Positions 30,870 through 44,904 are shown, numbered from the stretch's first letter. The stretch: 46,979 nt of DNA from an uncultured Alphaproteobacteria bacterium (GCA_950054485.1 CATLPD010000008.1:1-46979), one strand, 5' to 3'. Translations and numbers: made by a program. Notes: generated by a model from the letters alone, not told the origin.

Positions 30870-33800
30870 AGGACTTTCCTTTCATTTGAGTTTGAGGTTG
30901 GTAGTTTTAAATGCCATTGCATATAAATGACATATAGAACGGGAATTAAAATCAGCGTTAAGATTGTTGTGGTAATCATGCCACCAATCATCGGCAGGGC
31001 TATGCGTCGCATGACATCCGCACCTGGGCCATTGGTTAGGAAAATAGGCACCAGACCCAGTATAATAGTGCTGACTGTCATTAATTTCGGGCGAAGTCTT
31101 TGTATCGCGCCATTGCGAACATTTTCTATCAAGCCCTTATGTGTGTCTGGCCAATGTTCACGCATCTCATGGTCTATATAAATCAACATGACAATGGCCG
31201 TTTCAACGGCAATACCAGCCAAAGCGATAAAACCGACGGCAACAGCAACGGACATATTATATCCCGCCAGCCACGTCCACCAGATGCCGCCAATAACGCC
31301 AAAAGGAACAGAAAGCATTATAAGAAGCGTCCTGTCCCATGTGCCGAAATGTAGGTATAACAAGATTAGTATGATCAGTAAGGTCGCGGGAACCGCAATT
31401 TTAAGCCGTTCGTTGGCAGCCTGCATTTGTTCAAATTGACCTGAAAGTTTTAAAGTGTACCCGGAGGGCAATTCCAGACTATTAAGCTGATTTTGTAATC
31501 TGGAAATATATGTGCCGATATCTGTTCCTTCAATATCGACAAAGACCCAGCCGTTCAGGCGGGCATCTTCACTTTTAATCATAGATGGGCCTTCAGCAAT
31601 CCGTATGTCCGCAAGGTTTGCAAGCGGAATATGTTTTCCGTCGGGGGTGGATACAAGGATATTATCCAGATCAGAAACATGCTCGCGATAGGGCCGGTCA
31701 TAGCGAACCATAATCGGATAGCGCTCACGTCCTATGACAGCATCATCAACTGCCATTCCGCCCAAGGCTGTTTGTATCACTATTTGCACGTTCGAAAGCG
31801 AAATGCCATAGCGCGCAATTTCCCGGCGGTCAGGAATGATTTCTATATATTTCCCTCCAACGACGCGGTCGGCTATCGCGCTGCGCGTTCCATCAATATT
31901 GCGGGCGGCAGTTTCAACATCTTTTGCAATTTTATCAATTATTTTTAAATCAGGGCCGGCTATTTTAATGCCGACTGGTGTTCTAATACCGGTTGTCAAC
32001 ATATCCAGCCTGATTTTAATCGGATAGCCCCAGCTATTCATCATACCGGGTAAACGTACTTTCTTATCCAATTCTGCGATCAACTTTTCAGGTGTTAAAC
32101 CCGGACGCCATTCAGTTTGGGGTTTTAATTCAACCCATGTTTCAATCATTGCCAGGGGCGCAGGATCTGTTGCAGTGTCGGCCCGGCCGGCTTTGGCAAA
32201 AACCTGTTTGATTTCCGGCACACTCATCAGCTGGCGATTTGTGACCTGTAGAATTTCACGAACTTTGGCAGGGGAAACACCCGGCACTGTCATTGGCATA
32301 TAAAGCAATCCACCTTCGTATAAGGGCGGCATGAACTCATGACCGATTTTACTTAAGGGGATCGCCGTACTAAGTAATGCCACAAGTGAAAACGCGACAG
32401 TTATTCTGCGCCACTTCAGAGCCAAATTAAGAATGGGTTTGTAGAGCGAGATAAAAAAGCGGTTTACAGGGTTTTCATCTTCCCTTCGAATTTTTCCGCG
32501 TACCAGCCATAACATCAAAACCGGCACAACAGTCACAGATAAAAATGCTGCTGCCGCCATTGCATATGTTTTTGTAAAGGCCAGTGGCGTGAAGAGTTTT
32601 GCAGATTGTCCTGTTAGCGCAAATACAGGCAGAAAAGACACCGTAATAATTAAGAGAGAGAAAAATAAGCCCGGTCCAACTTCCTTAGCGGCCTGAATCA
32701 TAACATTGCGCTTTTGCACCGCTGAAGAATTGACGGGCAACGAGGATAGCTTCCTGTGCGCGTTTTCAACCATAACGATTGACGCATCCACCATCGCGCC
32801 AATCGCTATTGCGATTCCGCCAAGCGACATGATATTGGCTGTAATGCCTTGTCCGGCCATAACCATAAAAGCGGCCAGAATGCCTAAAGGCAACGTGATT
32901 ATTGCGACCAATGCGCTTCGGGCATGCAATAGAAAGATAAATGTAACCAAGGCCACCATCAAGCTTTCTTCCAGCAATTTACTCTTCAAGTAATCGACCG
33001 ACCCCGTAATCAGCTTACTTCGATCATAAACAATGTCGAGTTCAACTCCATCTGGTAAACCTTGTTTGACAGACTGCAGTTTGGCCTTAATATTCTCTAT
33101 CACATTCAAGGCGTTGCCGCCCGGGCGCATAACGACAATGCCGCCAACAGCTTCACCCTTGCCGTTTAGTTCTGTAATGCCGCGGCGGATTGAGGGTCCC
33201 TCAACAATGCGGGCGACATCACCTAACACAACAGGTGTACCGTTTTCAGACTTTAAAACGGCCTGACTTAGATCTTGTGTATTATTAATGTAACCAAATG
33301 AACGAATTAAATATTCAGTTTCGGCCATTTCCAAAGTGCGCCCACCTGTTTCCTGATTGGCTGAACGCGTTGCCTGCATGACTTCATTCAAGGAAACGTT
33401 ATATGCGCGCAGCTTATTGGGATCGACCAACACCTGAAATTCTTTTACAAAACCGCCAACACTTGCGACTTCGGCAACGCCATCAACTGTGGCCAGTTCA
33501 TATTTTACGAACCAATCCTGCAGGCTTCGCAACTCTGCCAGATCATGTTGGCCAGTTGGATCAGAAAGCGCATATTGAAAAACCCAGCCGACACCTGTTG
33601 CATCAGGCCCCAATTGCGGGTCTGCCCCATTGGGCAAGGTGGCGCGCACCTGGGACAAGGCTTCCAAAACCCGGCTGCGGGCCCAATACATATCAACATT
33701 GTCTTGAAAAACAATATAGACAAAAGAAGTGCCGAACATTGAATATCCACGTACAACTTTGGTTTTGGGCAGCCCCAGCATTTGTGCGGACAGGGGAAAT

Positions 33801-34045
33801 GTAATCTGGTCTTCTACCACCTGCGGCGCCTGCCCTGAAAAATCGGTGCGTATAATAACCTGTGTATCCGAGAGGTCAGGGATAGCATCCAGCGGGATTT
33901 CTTTAATGGATAATATCCCCGCAGATAAAATGACAAGCGCACCCAAAAGAACAAAGAAACTGTTTTTGACAGACAAATCAATGATTTTGGCGACAAAACT
34001 TGTCGACGGGTCATGGGAAAGTCCTGTTTCAGGTTTAATGGACAT
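30866..34045 (-). CDS. cusA: Heavy-metal RND efflux pump (CusA type)
   Basis: A 1059-residue inner-membrane transporter with 12 predicted membrane helices and two large periplasmic loops. It is of the HME-RND class: proton-relay region G-A-M-V-D-A-S-I-V-M-V-E-N-A-H-R in TM4. Met-rich sites M-M-N-S-W-G-Y-P-I and M-L-T-T-G-I-R-T-P-V-G correspond to the Cu(I)/Ag(I) path of CusA. It works with the CusB-type adaptor upstream (overlap 11 bases) and the outer-membrane factor downstream. The Met pattern distinguishes it from the Zn-type CzcA encoded at 39847. Confidence 0.93.
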   Translation of the reverse strand: MSIKPETGLSHDPSTSFVAKIIDLSVKNSFFVLLGALVILSAGILSIKEIPLDAIPDLSDTQVIIRTDFSGQAPQVVEDQITFPLSAQMLGLPKTKVVRGYSMFGTSFVYIVFQDNVDMYWARSRVLEALSQVRATLPNGADPQLGPDATGVGWVFQYALSDPTGQHDLAELRSLQDWFVKYELATVDGVAEVASVGGFVKEFQVLVDPNKLRAYNVSLNEVMQATRSANQETGGRTLEMAETEYLIRSFGYINNTQDLSQAVLKSENGTPVVLGDVARIVEGPSIRRGITELNGKGEAVGGIVVMRPGGNALNVIENIKAKLQSVKQGLPDGVELDIVYDRSKLITGSVDYLKSKLLEESLMVALVTFIFLLHARSALVAIITLPLGILAAFMVMAGQGITANIMSLGGIAIAIGAMVDASIVMVENAHRKLSSLPVNSSAVQKRNVMIQAAKEVGPGLFFSLLIITVSFLPVFALTGQSAKLFTPLAFTKTYAMAAAAFLSVTVVPVLMLWLVRGKIRREDENPVNRFFISLYKPILNLALKWRRITVAFSLVALLSTAIPLSKIGHEFMPPLYEGGLLYMPMTVPGVSPAKVREILQVTNRQLMSVPEIKQVFAKAGRADTATDPAPLAMIETWVELKPQTEWRPGLTPEKLIAELDKKVRLPGMMNSWGYPIKIRLDMLTTGIRTPVGIKIAGPDLKIIDKIAKDVETAARNIDGTRSAIADRVVGGKYIEIIPDRREIARYGISLSNVQIVIQTALGGMAVDDAVIGRERYPIMVRYDRPYREHVSDLDNILVSTPDGKHIPLANLADIRIAEGPSMIKSEDARLNGWVFVDIEGTDIGTYISRLQNQLNSLELPSGYTLKLSGQFEQMQAANERLKIAVPATLLIILILLYLHFGTWDRTLLIMLSVPFGVIGGIWWTWLAGYNMSVAVAVGFIALAGIAVETAIVMLIYIDHEMREHWPDTHKGLIENVRNGAIQRLRPKLMTVSTIILGLVPIFLTNGPGADVMRRIALPMIGGMITTTILTLILIPVLYVIYMQWHLKLPTSNSNERKVL

Positions 34046-35231
34046 GGCCGCCCTCCATATCCATAGCAGGCGTATCGGCGTCCATATTCATATCGCCCAT
34101 GCCCGACATACCACCGCGCAAACTGCTTTCGGCATCAATCATGAATTGGCCCGATCTGACAATTTTTTGCCCGGCCATAAGGCCGCCTAATATTTCTGTA
34201 TACCCGTCTGTGGTAATACCCGTTTTAACATTCACGGGCTTAAACATCCCATCACCTAAACTTTCAATGACCTTTGCCCCCTCGCTGCCGTATAATACAG
34301 CTTCGGCAGGGATGGCTAAACGATCGGCCACATTCGCATTAAAAACAACATCAACATAAATGCCGGGTTTGGGCTCCAGATGCTCGTGCGGCAGAACGAG
34401 GCGAACCATTCCTGTGCGCGTATCTGGATCGGCGACATGATGAATAAAGTCGATTGACGAGTTAAAGGTTTTTCCTGTTTCGGGGACTATAATTTCAGCA
34501 GGCTGGCCCTCGGATAGAAATTGTAAATCGCGTATCGGAACATCGGCATTAACCCAAACTTCACTAAAATCTTGGAACGCCAGAACAGGATCACCTACCT
34601 TGACAAAAGATCCTTTCCGAACTTTAAGGTCAATTACCGTACCATCAGCAGGCGCATAAAAAGGCGTTGCTTTCATCATGCGGCCTAGTTTTTTAAATTC
34701 GGCAATTGCCTTATCGTCCATACCGTACAAACGAAGACGTTCTTCAGCATTCCTGACGCGACTGCCAATCAGATAGTCAGATTGCGCATTCATAAGATCA
34801 GGGCTGTAATAAGTGAAAAGAAGATCACCTTTTTCTACCGTGTCACCCACGGCGTCTGTAGCAAGATCCACGATCCAGCCTTCGGTTCGCATGTTTATCA
34901 GCGTTTCATTCCGGGTGCTGGGAATAATTTCACCATAAGCGCGGATGTTGCGGCCAAAATTATAATAGGAAACCGTTGTCGTTTTGACTCCCAACGTCTG
35001 CATAAAGGTTGGGTTTATATAAGTCGTATTCTTGTCTGGCATAGAATCCATTTCTGGCGGCATGGACATCGGAGCCGAACTTTCTTTTGGCACTAAGGCC
35101 ATCCCGCAGATAGGGCAGGTTTCCCCAGCTTCCCCTTCGATATGGGGGTGCATAGGGCAAATATAAATCACATCGGCCGCAATGGCGGGCATGGAAAATA
35201 TGATCAGAATTAAAAACGCAAAAACGCGCAT
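34035..35231 (-). CDS. cusB: RND periplasmic adaptor with heavy-metal-binding domain (CusB type)
   Basis: A 398-residue membrane-fusion protein. A signal peptide (ending I-A-A-D) is followed by a heavy-metal-binding domain Y-I-C-P-M-H-P-H..C-P-I-C-G-M-A-L-V-P. Beta-barrel and lipoyl-like domains follow (G-D-L-L-F-T-Y-Y-S-P-D, P-A-D-G-T-V-I-D-L-K-V-R-K-G). The C-terminal tail is Met/Asp-rich (M-G-D-M-N-M-D-A-D-T-P-A-M-D-M-E-G-G-H-V-H). It binds Cu/Ag and bridges CusA and the outer-membrane factor. Its AAAGGAG ribosome-binding site is predicted to be paired in a hairpin (see 35240-35275). Confidence 0.92.
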   Translation of the reverse strand: MRVFAFLILIIFSMPAIAADVIYICPMHPHIEGEAGETCPICGMALVPKESSAPMSMPPEMDSMPDKNTTYINPTFMQTLGVKTTTVSYYNFGRNIRAYGEIIPSTRNETLINMRTEGWIVDLATDAVGDTVEKGDLLFTYYSPDLMNAQSDYLIGSRVRNAEERLRLYGMDDKAIAEFKKLGRMMKATPFYAPADGTVIDLKVRKGSFVKVGDPVLAFQDFSEVWVNADVPIRDLQFLSEGQPAEIIVPETGKTFNSSIDFIHHVADPDTRTGMVRLVLPHEHLEPKPGIYVDVVFNANVADRLAIPAEAVLYGSEGAKVIESLGDGMFKPVNVKTGITTDGYTEILGGLMAGQKIVRSGQFMIDAESSLRGGMSGMGDMNMDADTPAMDMEGGHVH

Positions 35232-35239
35232 GGAAAAAT

Positions 35240-35275
35240 CTCCTTTTATTCAGGTTAAAACCGTTAATAAAGGAG
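35240..35275 (-). promoter_or_regulatory. Hairpin masking the cusB ribosome-binding site
   Basis: In the transcript CTCCTTTATT pairs with AATAAAAGGAG (one bulge) around a 15-base loop; the AAGGAG in the right arm is the Shine-Dalgarno of cusB. It sits in the 50-base gap after the small upstream gene. Suggests control of translation. Confidence 0.5.
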
Positions 35276-35280
35276 GTTAA

Positions 35281-35685
35281 TCAGATGCGCAGGCGCTGTG
35301 TCGTTAAGAAAACGGGTGGGAAATTAGAATCAGATACTATGAGTTCGTGCGGCGGACCCCGTGGAAAATGCTGTGTCTGGATTGCCGTCGTTTCCAATTG
35401 TTCAACCCCAAACAGATTCCAGTCTACTTTGCTGATATCATGCTTCGGTGTTAAATCAAGAGCCTGCACACTATGTACAAAATCCTGATCCAGACAATCC
35501 ATCATGGACATGTCGGATGTATCTGGAAGGGTGTTTTCCTGATCCATCATTTCATGGCAGGGTACTTCCATAGCGCTATTCTGGGCGCTCGTCGCTTCGG
35601 CCTTTTTAGAGCATAACGGCATTAAGCACGCCAAGGACAGCGAGAAAACAGCCAAAATTAAAAATGTGGATATAATCCGTTTCAT
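35281..35685 (-). CDS. Small Cys/Met-containing periplasmic protein, first gene of the copper operon
   Basis: A 134-residue protein; I use MKRIISTFLIL at 35685 rather than five codons upstream. The N-terminus is a signal sequence (L-A-V-F-S-L-S-L-A-C-L). The mature part has P-C-H-E-M-M-D, M-S-M-M-D-C-L and a C-terminus with R-G-P-P-H-E. It resembles DUF2946-like or CopL-like short metal-binding proteins at the head of copper operons, but the match is from pattern only. A -10-like TATAAT lies a few bases upstream of its start. Confidence 0.65.
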   Translation of the reverse strand: MKRIISTFLILAVFSLSLACLMPLCSKKAEATSAQNSAMEVPCHEMMDQENTLPDTSDMSMMDCLDQDFVHSVQALDLTPKHDISKVDWNLFGVEQLETTAIQTQHFPRGPPHELIVSDSNFPPVFLTTQRLRI

Positions 35686-35776
35686 ACTATCATTATACAC
35701 AAAAATTATAAGAGAAGGTTAATTTTTTTATATAAGATGTTATATTTCTTAAATTCTGAACGACCAAGGAAAAGCA

Positions 35777-36982
35777 ATGGAACAATTTTTAGAACTTTAT
35801 AGTAAGGCCGCAATAACGAGCTTGGGTTTATTCTGGATGGCTTTTTGGGCATTTGGGTTGGGATATTTAATAAGCTCTATGATTCAGGTCTTTGTCACGC
35901 GTGAACGTATGAAACAAACTATGGGCGAGGCTGGCGCAAAAAGTGTCGCGCTCGCAACATTTTTTGGTTTTATTTCCAGTTCGTGCAGTTTTGCCGCCCT
36001 TGGCACGACACGCTCCTTATTCACAAAAGGTGCTGGCCTTATCCCGTCTTTGGCGTTTCTTCTGTCCTCAACAAATTTGGTTATAGAGCTTGGAATTATC
36101 ATTGGTGTTTTTCTGTCATGGCAATTCGTCGTCGGAGAATATTTGGGCGGTTTATTATTAATAATTCTTATGTGGGGCATTGTAAAATTAACTTTGCCAA
36201 AAAAATTAGAAGAACAGGCACGTCAGCACGCGCAGGAACAAGCAAATGAAAAGCAGGCATCAGATGTCCCTGATTGGAAGAAATTAATTACATCAAAAGA
36301 AGGTTGGCAAAAAGTCGCAAGCCGTTATGTCTCCGAATGGATGATGGTATGGAAAGATGTAACGGTCGGATTTACAATTGCAGGTATCATTGCCGTTTTT
36401 GTTCCTCAAAGCTTCTTTCAAACCTTATTCGTAGGCTCTGGTACAGATGATCCAGCCTTTTGGCAAATTCTTGTGCAGACAATTGTGGGGCCAGTCGCCG
36501 CCTTTTTTACGTTTATCGGCTCTATGGGCAATATTCCCTTAGCAGCAGTATTATACGGTAACGGAGTCGCCTTTGCAGGTATCATGGCCTTTATATTTAG
36601 CGATCTCGTTGTGTTTCCTGTTTTAAGAATACAGGCAAAATATTATGGCTGGAAACCCGCATTGTATATTATGGCTGTGTTTCTAGTCGTTCTAATAGGT
36701 GCGGCCTTGATAATGCACTATGGTTTTGCGACTTTTAATATGTTGCCTGATTCTTCTGCCACCAAAAGCATTGCTGAACGTAATTTTTTTAAAATTGACT
36801 ACACCATGTTTTTAAATGTTGCCTTTATTATAACAAGTATTGTTTTTGTTTGGTGGAAGATAAGACAGAATCAGTCTACAGGTATGGAATCTAAAAAGCT
36901 TTCAGAGAAAATACTTACTGTTTTGTCAGTCATAGCTTTTGTTTGGTTGATTGGAGGATTGGGGTGCACATTTTTTGTTTAA
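35777..36982 (+). CDS. Permease of the DUF318/ArsP-like family
   Basis: A 401-residue membrane protein with about eight to ten hydrophobic segments. The S-S-S-C-S-F-A-A motif (about residues 70-77) and the repeat-like G-S-M-G-N-I-P-L-A-A-V-L match the permease family that includes ArsP (organoarsenical) and uncharacterised metal-linked permeases. The substrate cannot be read from sequence. It is the first rightward gene opposite the copper operon, with a divergent promoter region of about 90 bases, and it heads the czc block. Confidence 0.85.
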   Translation: MEQFLELYSKAAITSLGLFWMAFWAFGLGYLISSMIQVFVTRERMKQTMGEAGAKSVALATFFGFISSSCSFAALGTTRSLFTKGAGLIPSLAFLLSSTNLVIELGIIIGVFLSWQFVVGEYLGGLLLIILMWGIVKLTLPKKLEEQARQHAQEQANEKQASDVPDWKKLITSKEGWQKVASRYVSEWMMVWKDVTVGFTIAGIIAVFVPQSFFQTLFVGSGTDDPAFWQILVQTIVGPVAAFFTFIGSMGNIPLAAVLYGNGVAFAGIMAFIFSDLVVFPVLRIQAKYYGWKPALYIMAVFLVVLIGAALIMHYGFATFNMLPDSSATKSIAERNFFKIDYTMFLNVAFIITSIVFVWWKIRQNQSTGMESKKLSEKILTVLSVIAFVWLIGGLGCTFFV

Positions 36983-36996
36983 AAGGAACAAGGATA

Positions 36997-37035
36997 ATGA
37001 AGTTGAAGTTTTTTAAGAAGCGTGTTATTTCTTAA
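36997..37035 (+). CDS. 12-residue mini-ORF upstream of the small czc-linked gene
   Basis: MKLKFFKKRVIS with an AAGGAT ribosome-binding site. Its TAA ends 2 bases before the ATG at 37038, which has no visible ribosome-binding site of its own. It may act only to couple translation to the next gene. Low certainty. Confidence 0.35.
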   Translation: MKLKFFKKRVIS

Positions 37036-37037
37036 AA

Positions 37038-37358
37038 ATGAGAAAGTTCATAATGATATTTTCTGTGTTTGCAATGTTGCTGGGTATTACAGCAGACATC
37101 GTGCATGCGCATGATTTTTCATCCGGCGAAACGCATACGGCTATATCTGCAGTTGACTCTTCAGACAGTCAACACAATCAGGCTGATATGGACTGTGATA
37201 TGGCGTGTTCCAGTTGCTGTGCCCACACGCATAATTTATCAACAGATAGTAAGTTTATAAATGCGCCGATAATCTTATCAAACAAGATAATGCCTGAGGC
37301 AAAAGACTTACATGCCGCTGATTTTATTTACGGCCTCAAACGACCTCCAAAAGCATAG
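37038..37358 (+). CDS. Small Cys/His-rich periplasmic protein of the czc locus
   Basis: A 106-residue protein with a signal peptide (ending V-H-A-H). The mature part has D-M-D-C-D-M-A-C-S-S-C-C-A-H-T-H, a dense Cys/His/Met site, and it ends G-L-K-R-P-P-K-A. Proteins of this length and end pattern precede czcCBA genes in other proteobacteria. It probably binds metal in the periplasm. No ribosome-binding site is visible, and translation may be coupled to the mini-ORF before it. Confidence 0.7.
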   Translation: MRKFIMIFSVFAMLLGITADIVHAHDFSSGETHTAISAVDSSDSQHNQADMDCDMACSSCCAHTHNLSTDSKFINAPIILSNKIMPEAKDLHAADFIYGLKRPPKA

Positions 37359-37416
37359 TTAAAACAGGTGAAGTGCGTCTGCGTTTTTAGCGTAGCCATA
37401 TACCCTGCTTTTTAAT

Positions 37417-37436
37417 CGTATGACGAACATCATACG
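37417..37436. promoter_or_regulatory. 7-bp inverted repeat upstream of czcC
   Basis: CGTATGA-CGAACA-TCATACG, 35 bases before the czcC start and in front of TTGTGACTATATAAC, which could be a promoter. Candidate operator for a metal-responsive regulator, or a short hairpin. No regulator gene for this locus lies in the window. Confidence 0.4.
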
Positions 37437-37470
37437 TATTGTGACTATATAACTATGCTTTGAGGAAAAA

Positions 37471-38738
37471 ATGAATATTTTAACGAAGATAACAACCCTT
37501 GCGGTGGGCATTTTATGTGCGCTGCCAGCACAGGCAGGCACTATTGATAAGGATACGGCCCTACAAAAAGCCCTTAAAAACAACCCATCTGTTTTAATTG
37601 GTTTAGCAGATGTTTCCAAAGCTATAGGGCGTCATATTCAAGCGGGGCTTGTGCCAAACCCTGAGGCTGTATTTGAAATCGAAAACTTTGCAGGTGATGA
37701 AGATTTTTCAGGATTTGATGCGACAGAGACGACAATCGGCCTTGAACAAAAAATAGAGATGGGCGGCAAACGTCAAAAGCGTCAAGCTGTGACGGAGCAG
37801 TCTTATCAAATAACTTATCAAAATGCTTTGGCCCAAACAGTAGGACTGTTGGCAGAAACGGATATCTATTTTATAAGGGTCGCGGTTGCGCAAGAACGAC
37901 TAAAGCTTGCTGAAAAACGTCTGTCACTGGCCGACAAAACACATGCGACTGTAAAAGAACGCGTAAGCGCGGCAGCAGCATCTGATATTCAGCATACTAA
38001 AGTTGATATTGAACAGTCTGCAGCAAAGCTGGCCAAGACACGGGCTGAGGTTGAATTGGCAGTAGCGCAATCACAGCTTGCTAAGTTAATCGCAGACGAA
38101 AATATAGATGATGTTGATACGGCTTTAAACGATATTCCCGACGTGCCTGATCGCACAAAACTTTTAACCGCGATTGAAAATTTACCGCAAGTTAGGGCTT
38201 TTGCGATTGCTAGTGCGCAGTCTCAATCTGAGCTAAACCTTATAAAAGCCGAAGCCATTCCCGACCCCACAATCGGTCTTGGGGTTCGGCGTTTTAATGA
38301 GACAGATTCAACGGCTTTGGTTGCAGGGATTTCATTTCCTATACCTGTGTTCAATAGAAACCAAGGTGCCATTTACGAGGCCAATGCCAATGTAGCGTCG
38401 ATGGAAGCGCAAAGTAAGTTGCAAGACTTGTCATTGCGACAATCTGCGGTGTCTGCATGGGATAAACTATCATTAGCCCATGATGAGGTGACAGCTTATC
38501 AAAATGATATTATTCCGAGCGCTCAAAGAGCTTATGATCAAGCCTCCAAGGGGTATTCTGCAGGGCGATTCTCGTTCTTAGATTTACTCGATTCCCAACG
38601 CACATTGTATCAGGTTCAAAGCGCATATCTCGATAGCATTTTAATATTGCATGAGGCCAAATCTGAAATTGATGTGCTTATGGGCGCATACGAGCGAATT
38701 ATTATGGATCACCTATCTTCAACACAAGGAAACATCAA

Positions 38739-38742
<4 letters not shown>
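37471..38742 (+). CDS. czcC: Outer-membrane efflux factor of the Czc system
   Basis: A 423-residue TolC-family protein with a signal peptide (ending A-Q-A), GAGGAAAA upstream, and the CzcC pattern N-P-E-A-V-F-E-I-E-N-F-A-G, E-Q-K-I-E-M-G-G-K-R and later F-P-I-P-V-F-N-R-N-Q-G. It forms the outer-membrane duct for CzcBA. Its TGA overlaps the ATG of the next gene (ATGA). It differs from the NodT-type factor of the copper operon. Confidence 0.9.
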
Positions 38743-42992
<4,250 letters not shown>

Positions 42993-42993
<1 letters not shown>

Positions 42994-43628
42994 TGGATCA
43001 ATTAGAAAAAATGACTAAAACAGATTGTTGCGGAAACGTTCCCTTTGAAGGAATGACCGAATCTTACAAAGCGATTCTGAAATATATTATTGCTATTAAC
43101 TTTATCATGTTTGTGATTGAAATGATGTCCGGCTATTTTGCAGAATCTATGGCGCTTAAGGCTGATGCGTTGGATTTTTTAGGCGACACATTCACATATG
43201 CCCTTAGTTTTGTCGTTATCGGACGGTCAATTCAAACGCGCGCAAAAGCATCTTTGTTTAAAGGTATTAGCCTAGCTTTCATGGCTGTAGGAGTTCTGGG
43301 ATTTACAGTTTACCGTACCATTGTTGGTTCCGCGCCGGATCCTTTGACAATAGGCTTAATCGGGGTTTTAGCTTTTTGTGCGAACATGGCGAGCGTAATG
43401 CTTTTAAGGCGCTATAAAGATGGCGATTCCAATGTGCGCTCCGTTTGGCTTTGCAGCCGTAATGATGCGATAGGTAACATTCTGGTTATTTTTGCAGGTA
43501 TCGCTGTTGCATATACAGGGCTTTTCTGGCCTGACATCCTCGTCGCATTCTTAATTGCAGGGTTGTTTATGCATTCCGCGATTCAAATTATTCGGCAGGC
43601 ATTGAAAGAAATGAGGGAATGTTCTTAA
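42993..43628 (+). CDS. Short cation diffusion facilitator (CzcD-like)
   Basis: A 211-residue transporter with six hydrophobic segments but no cytoplasmic C-terminal domain, typical of a short CDF subfamily. The metal sites read A-D-A-L-D-F-L-G-D in TM2 and S-R-N-D-A-I-G-N in TM5. The second site has Asp/Asn where CzcD has His, so metal choice is uncertain. An N-terminal D-C-C-G-N may also bind metal. It overlaps czcA by one base and would pump cytosolic cations to the periplasm. Confidence 0.82.
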
Positions 43629-43665
43629 AATAAACGGTCTTAAACATAATTCACTTTATTTTCGC

Positions 43666-43683
43666 AAGAGATATTATCACATT
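43666..43683 (+). repeat. 18-bp repeat, copy 2
   Basis: AAGAGATATTATCACATT, identical to 11899-11916. Here it lies between converging gene ends (43628 and 43688), so a simple operator role is less likely at this position. Confidence 0.5.
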
Positions 43684-43687
43684 TAAG

Positions 43688-44053
43688 TTAATAAGAATGA
43701 CAATTAAAAACATTGCCAGCTGCATGACAGCTTGTCATTGTGTTTTGAATTGGTGAAGGTCTTGTCATCGCGTCTAGGAGTTTATTTTCATTGCGCCGCT
43801 GTCTCTGAATGTTATCGAATTCAGCAATTTTTTCAGCAATTAAATATTGACCTTCAGTTTCCGTTATTTTGCCGCTTTCAACGGACTGTTTGACCATATC
43901 CATATAAGGAATAATCGCATTGACCATCGCTGAATTTACAGGAATGTGAGAGCGTGGATCATTATTTATTTTCTGTTGAGTACAGGTCACTGCATCTTGA
44001 AAATTTATATTTTGTTCAAAACATGCGTTTTGATATGAGGCCGCCGTGCAGCT
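43688..44053 (-). pseudogene. Lipoprotein gene cut by IS6 insertion in its signal peptide region
   Basis: The frame is open from the IS end at 44054 leftward to the stop at 43688. It begins S-C-T-A-A-S-Y-Q-N-A-C-F, which looks like a lipobox cysteine and the mature start, so the signal peptide and start codon have been lost. The remaining roughly 120 residues contain several Cys, a helical K-I-T-E-T-E-G-Q-Y-L-I-A-E-K-I-A-E-F segment and end C-H-S-Y. A GTG at 43990 could still start a shorter product, but without export. I do not recognise the family. Confidence 0.6.
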
Positions 44054-44860
44054 GGTGATGTCAGACTAACGCGAACTTTTCTCCGGGGGGCGAATTGCGT
44101 CAAATATCAAGCCACAAGAACTTCATTCCAGACATCTACTGATGACTGGCGTAAGTTTTTAAAATGTTCTCTTTTTTCAATATGTCTTTGATGGTTAAAG
44201 TGGTTTTGAAATTGTGATTGAATGGCTGTGAATTTTTCCAAGGATTGCATTGATCGAAAACGATTCATTATCTTTTCCCGCCGCCTGAAATGCAAATGAG
44301 AATTCTCAATTTGGTTGTTTTTGTAGCGTTTGGTTTCTTGTATATGTATCAAATTCAGCTCTTTTAAAGCGGCGCGGTAAGAGCCTAATTTGTCGGTTAC
44401 AATTTGTTTTGGCGGCTGATAGTTTTTAAGCGCTTTTCTAAGAAACTTAAGAGCTGCCCTGCGATTGCGGCGTTTTGAAACATAACAGTCTATAACAACA
44501 CCTTCATGATCGACAGCGCGCCAAAGGTAATGGTTTTCACCCTTGATTTTGACGAAAACCTCATCAATATGCCACCGCCATTTTGACGGTGCATGTGTTC
44601 TCTTTTTCTTCAATTCTTTCGCAACAACCGGGCCTAGTTTATTCCACCAGTATCGAATAGTTTCATGACAAATATCAATTCCGCGCTCATGCAAAATATC
44701 TTCGATGTTTCTTAAGCTGAGCGGATATCGAACATAGTACATGATCGCGAGTTTGATAATTTCGGGGCTGGATTTATAATATTTGAAGTGATTTATTTTG
44801 GACATGAAGTTATCATATCAGCACAATATTAAAAAATCACCAAGTTAGTCTGACAAGACC
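44054..44860 (-). mobile_element. IS6-family insertion sequence, copy 1 (about 807 bp)
   Basis: The left end GGTGATGTCAGACTAAC and the right end, read inward, GGTCTTGTCAGACTAAC form the terminal inverted repeats; one transposase gene lies between. No 8-bp target duplication is seen: the left flank is GTGCAGCT and the right flank GGCGTAAA. That points to rearrangement after insertion. Confidence 0.88.
44107..44805 (-). CDS. IS6-family DDE transposase, copy 1
   Basis: A 232-residue transposase: N-terminal helix-turn-helix (R-N-I-E-D-I-L-H-E-R-G-I), then the catalytic region W-R-W-H-I-D-E-V-F (D81), I-V-T-D-K-L-G-S-Y-R (D138) and N-Q-I-E-N-S-H (E167), followed by R-R-R-E. Length and order match IS26-like enzymes. 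It is a diverged relative of the copy at 45207 (several substitutions per line), so the two elements arrived separately or long ago. Confidence 0.92.
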   Translation of the reverse strand: MSKINHFKYYKSSPEIIKLAIMYYVRYPLSLRNIEDILHERGIDICHETIRYWWNKLGPVVAKELKKKRTHAPSKWRWHIDEVFVKIKGENHYLWRAVDHEGVVIDCYVSKRRNRRAALKFLRKALKNYQPPKQIVTDKLGSYRAALKELNLIHIQETKRYKNNQIENSHLHFRRREKIMNRFRSMQSLEKFTAIQSQFQNHFNHQRHIEKREHFKNLRQSSVDVWNEVLVA

Positions 44861-44904
44861 GGCGTAAAACTCATTTTTGTTTTATATTATGCTTACCATC
44901 GCCC

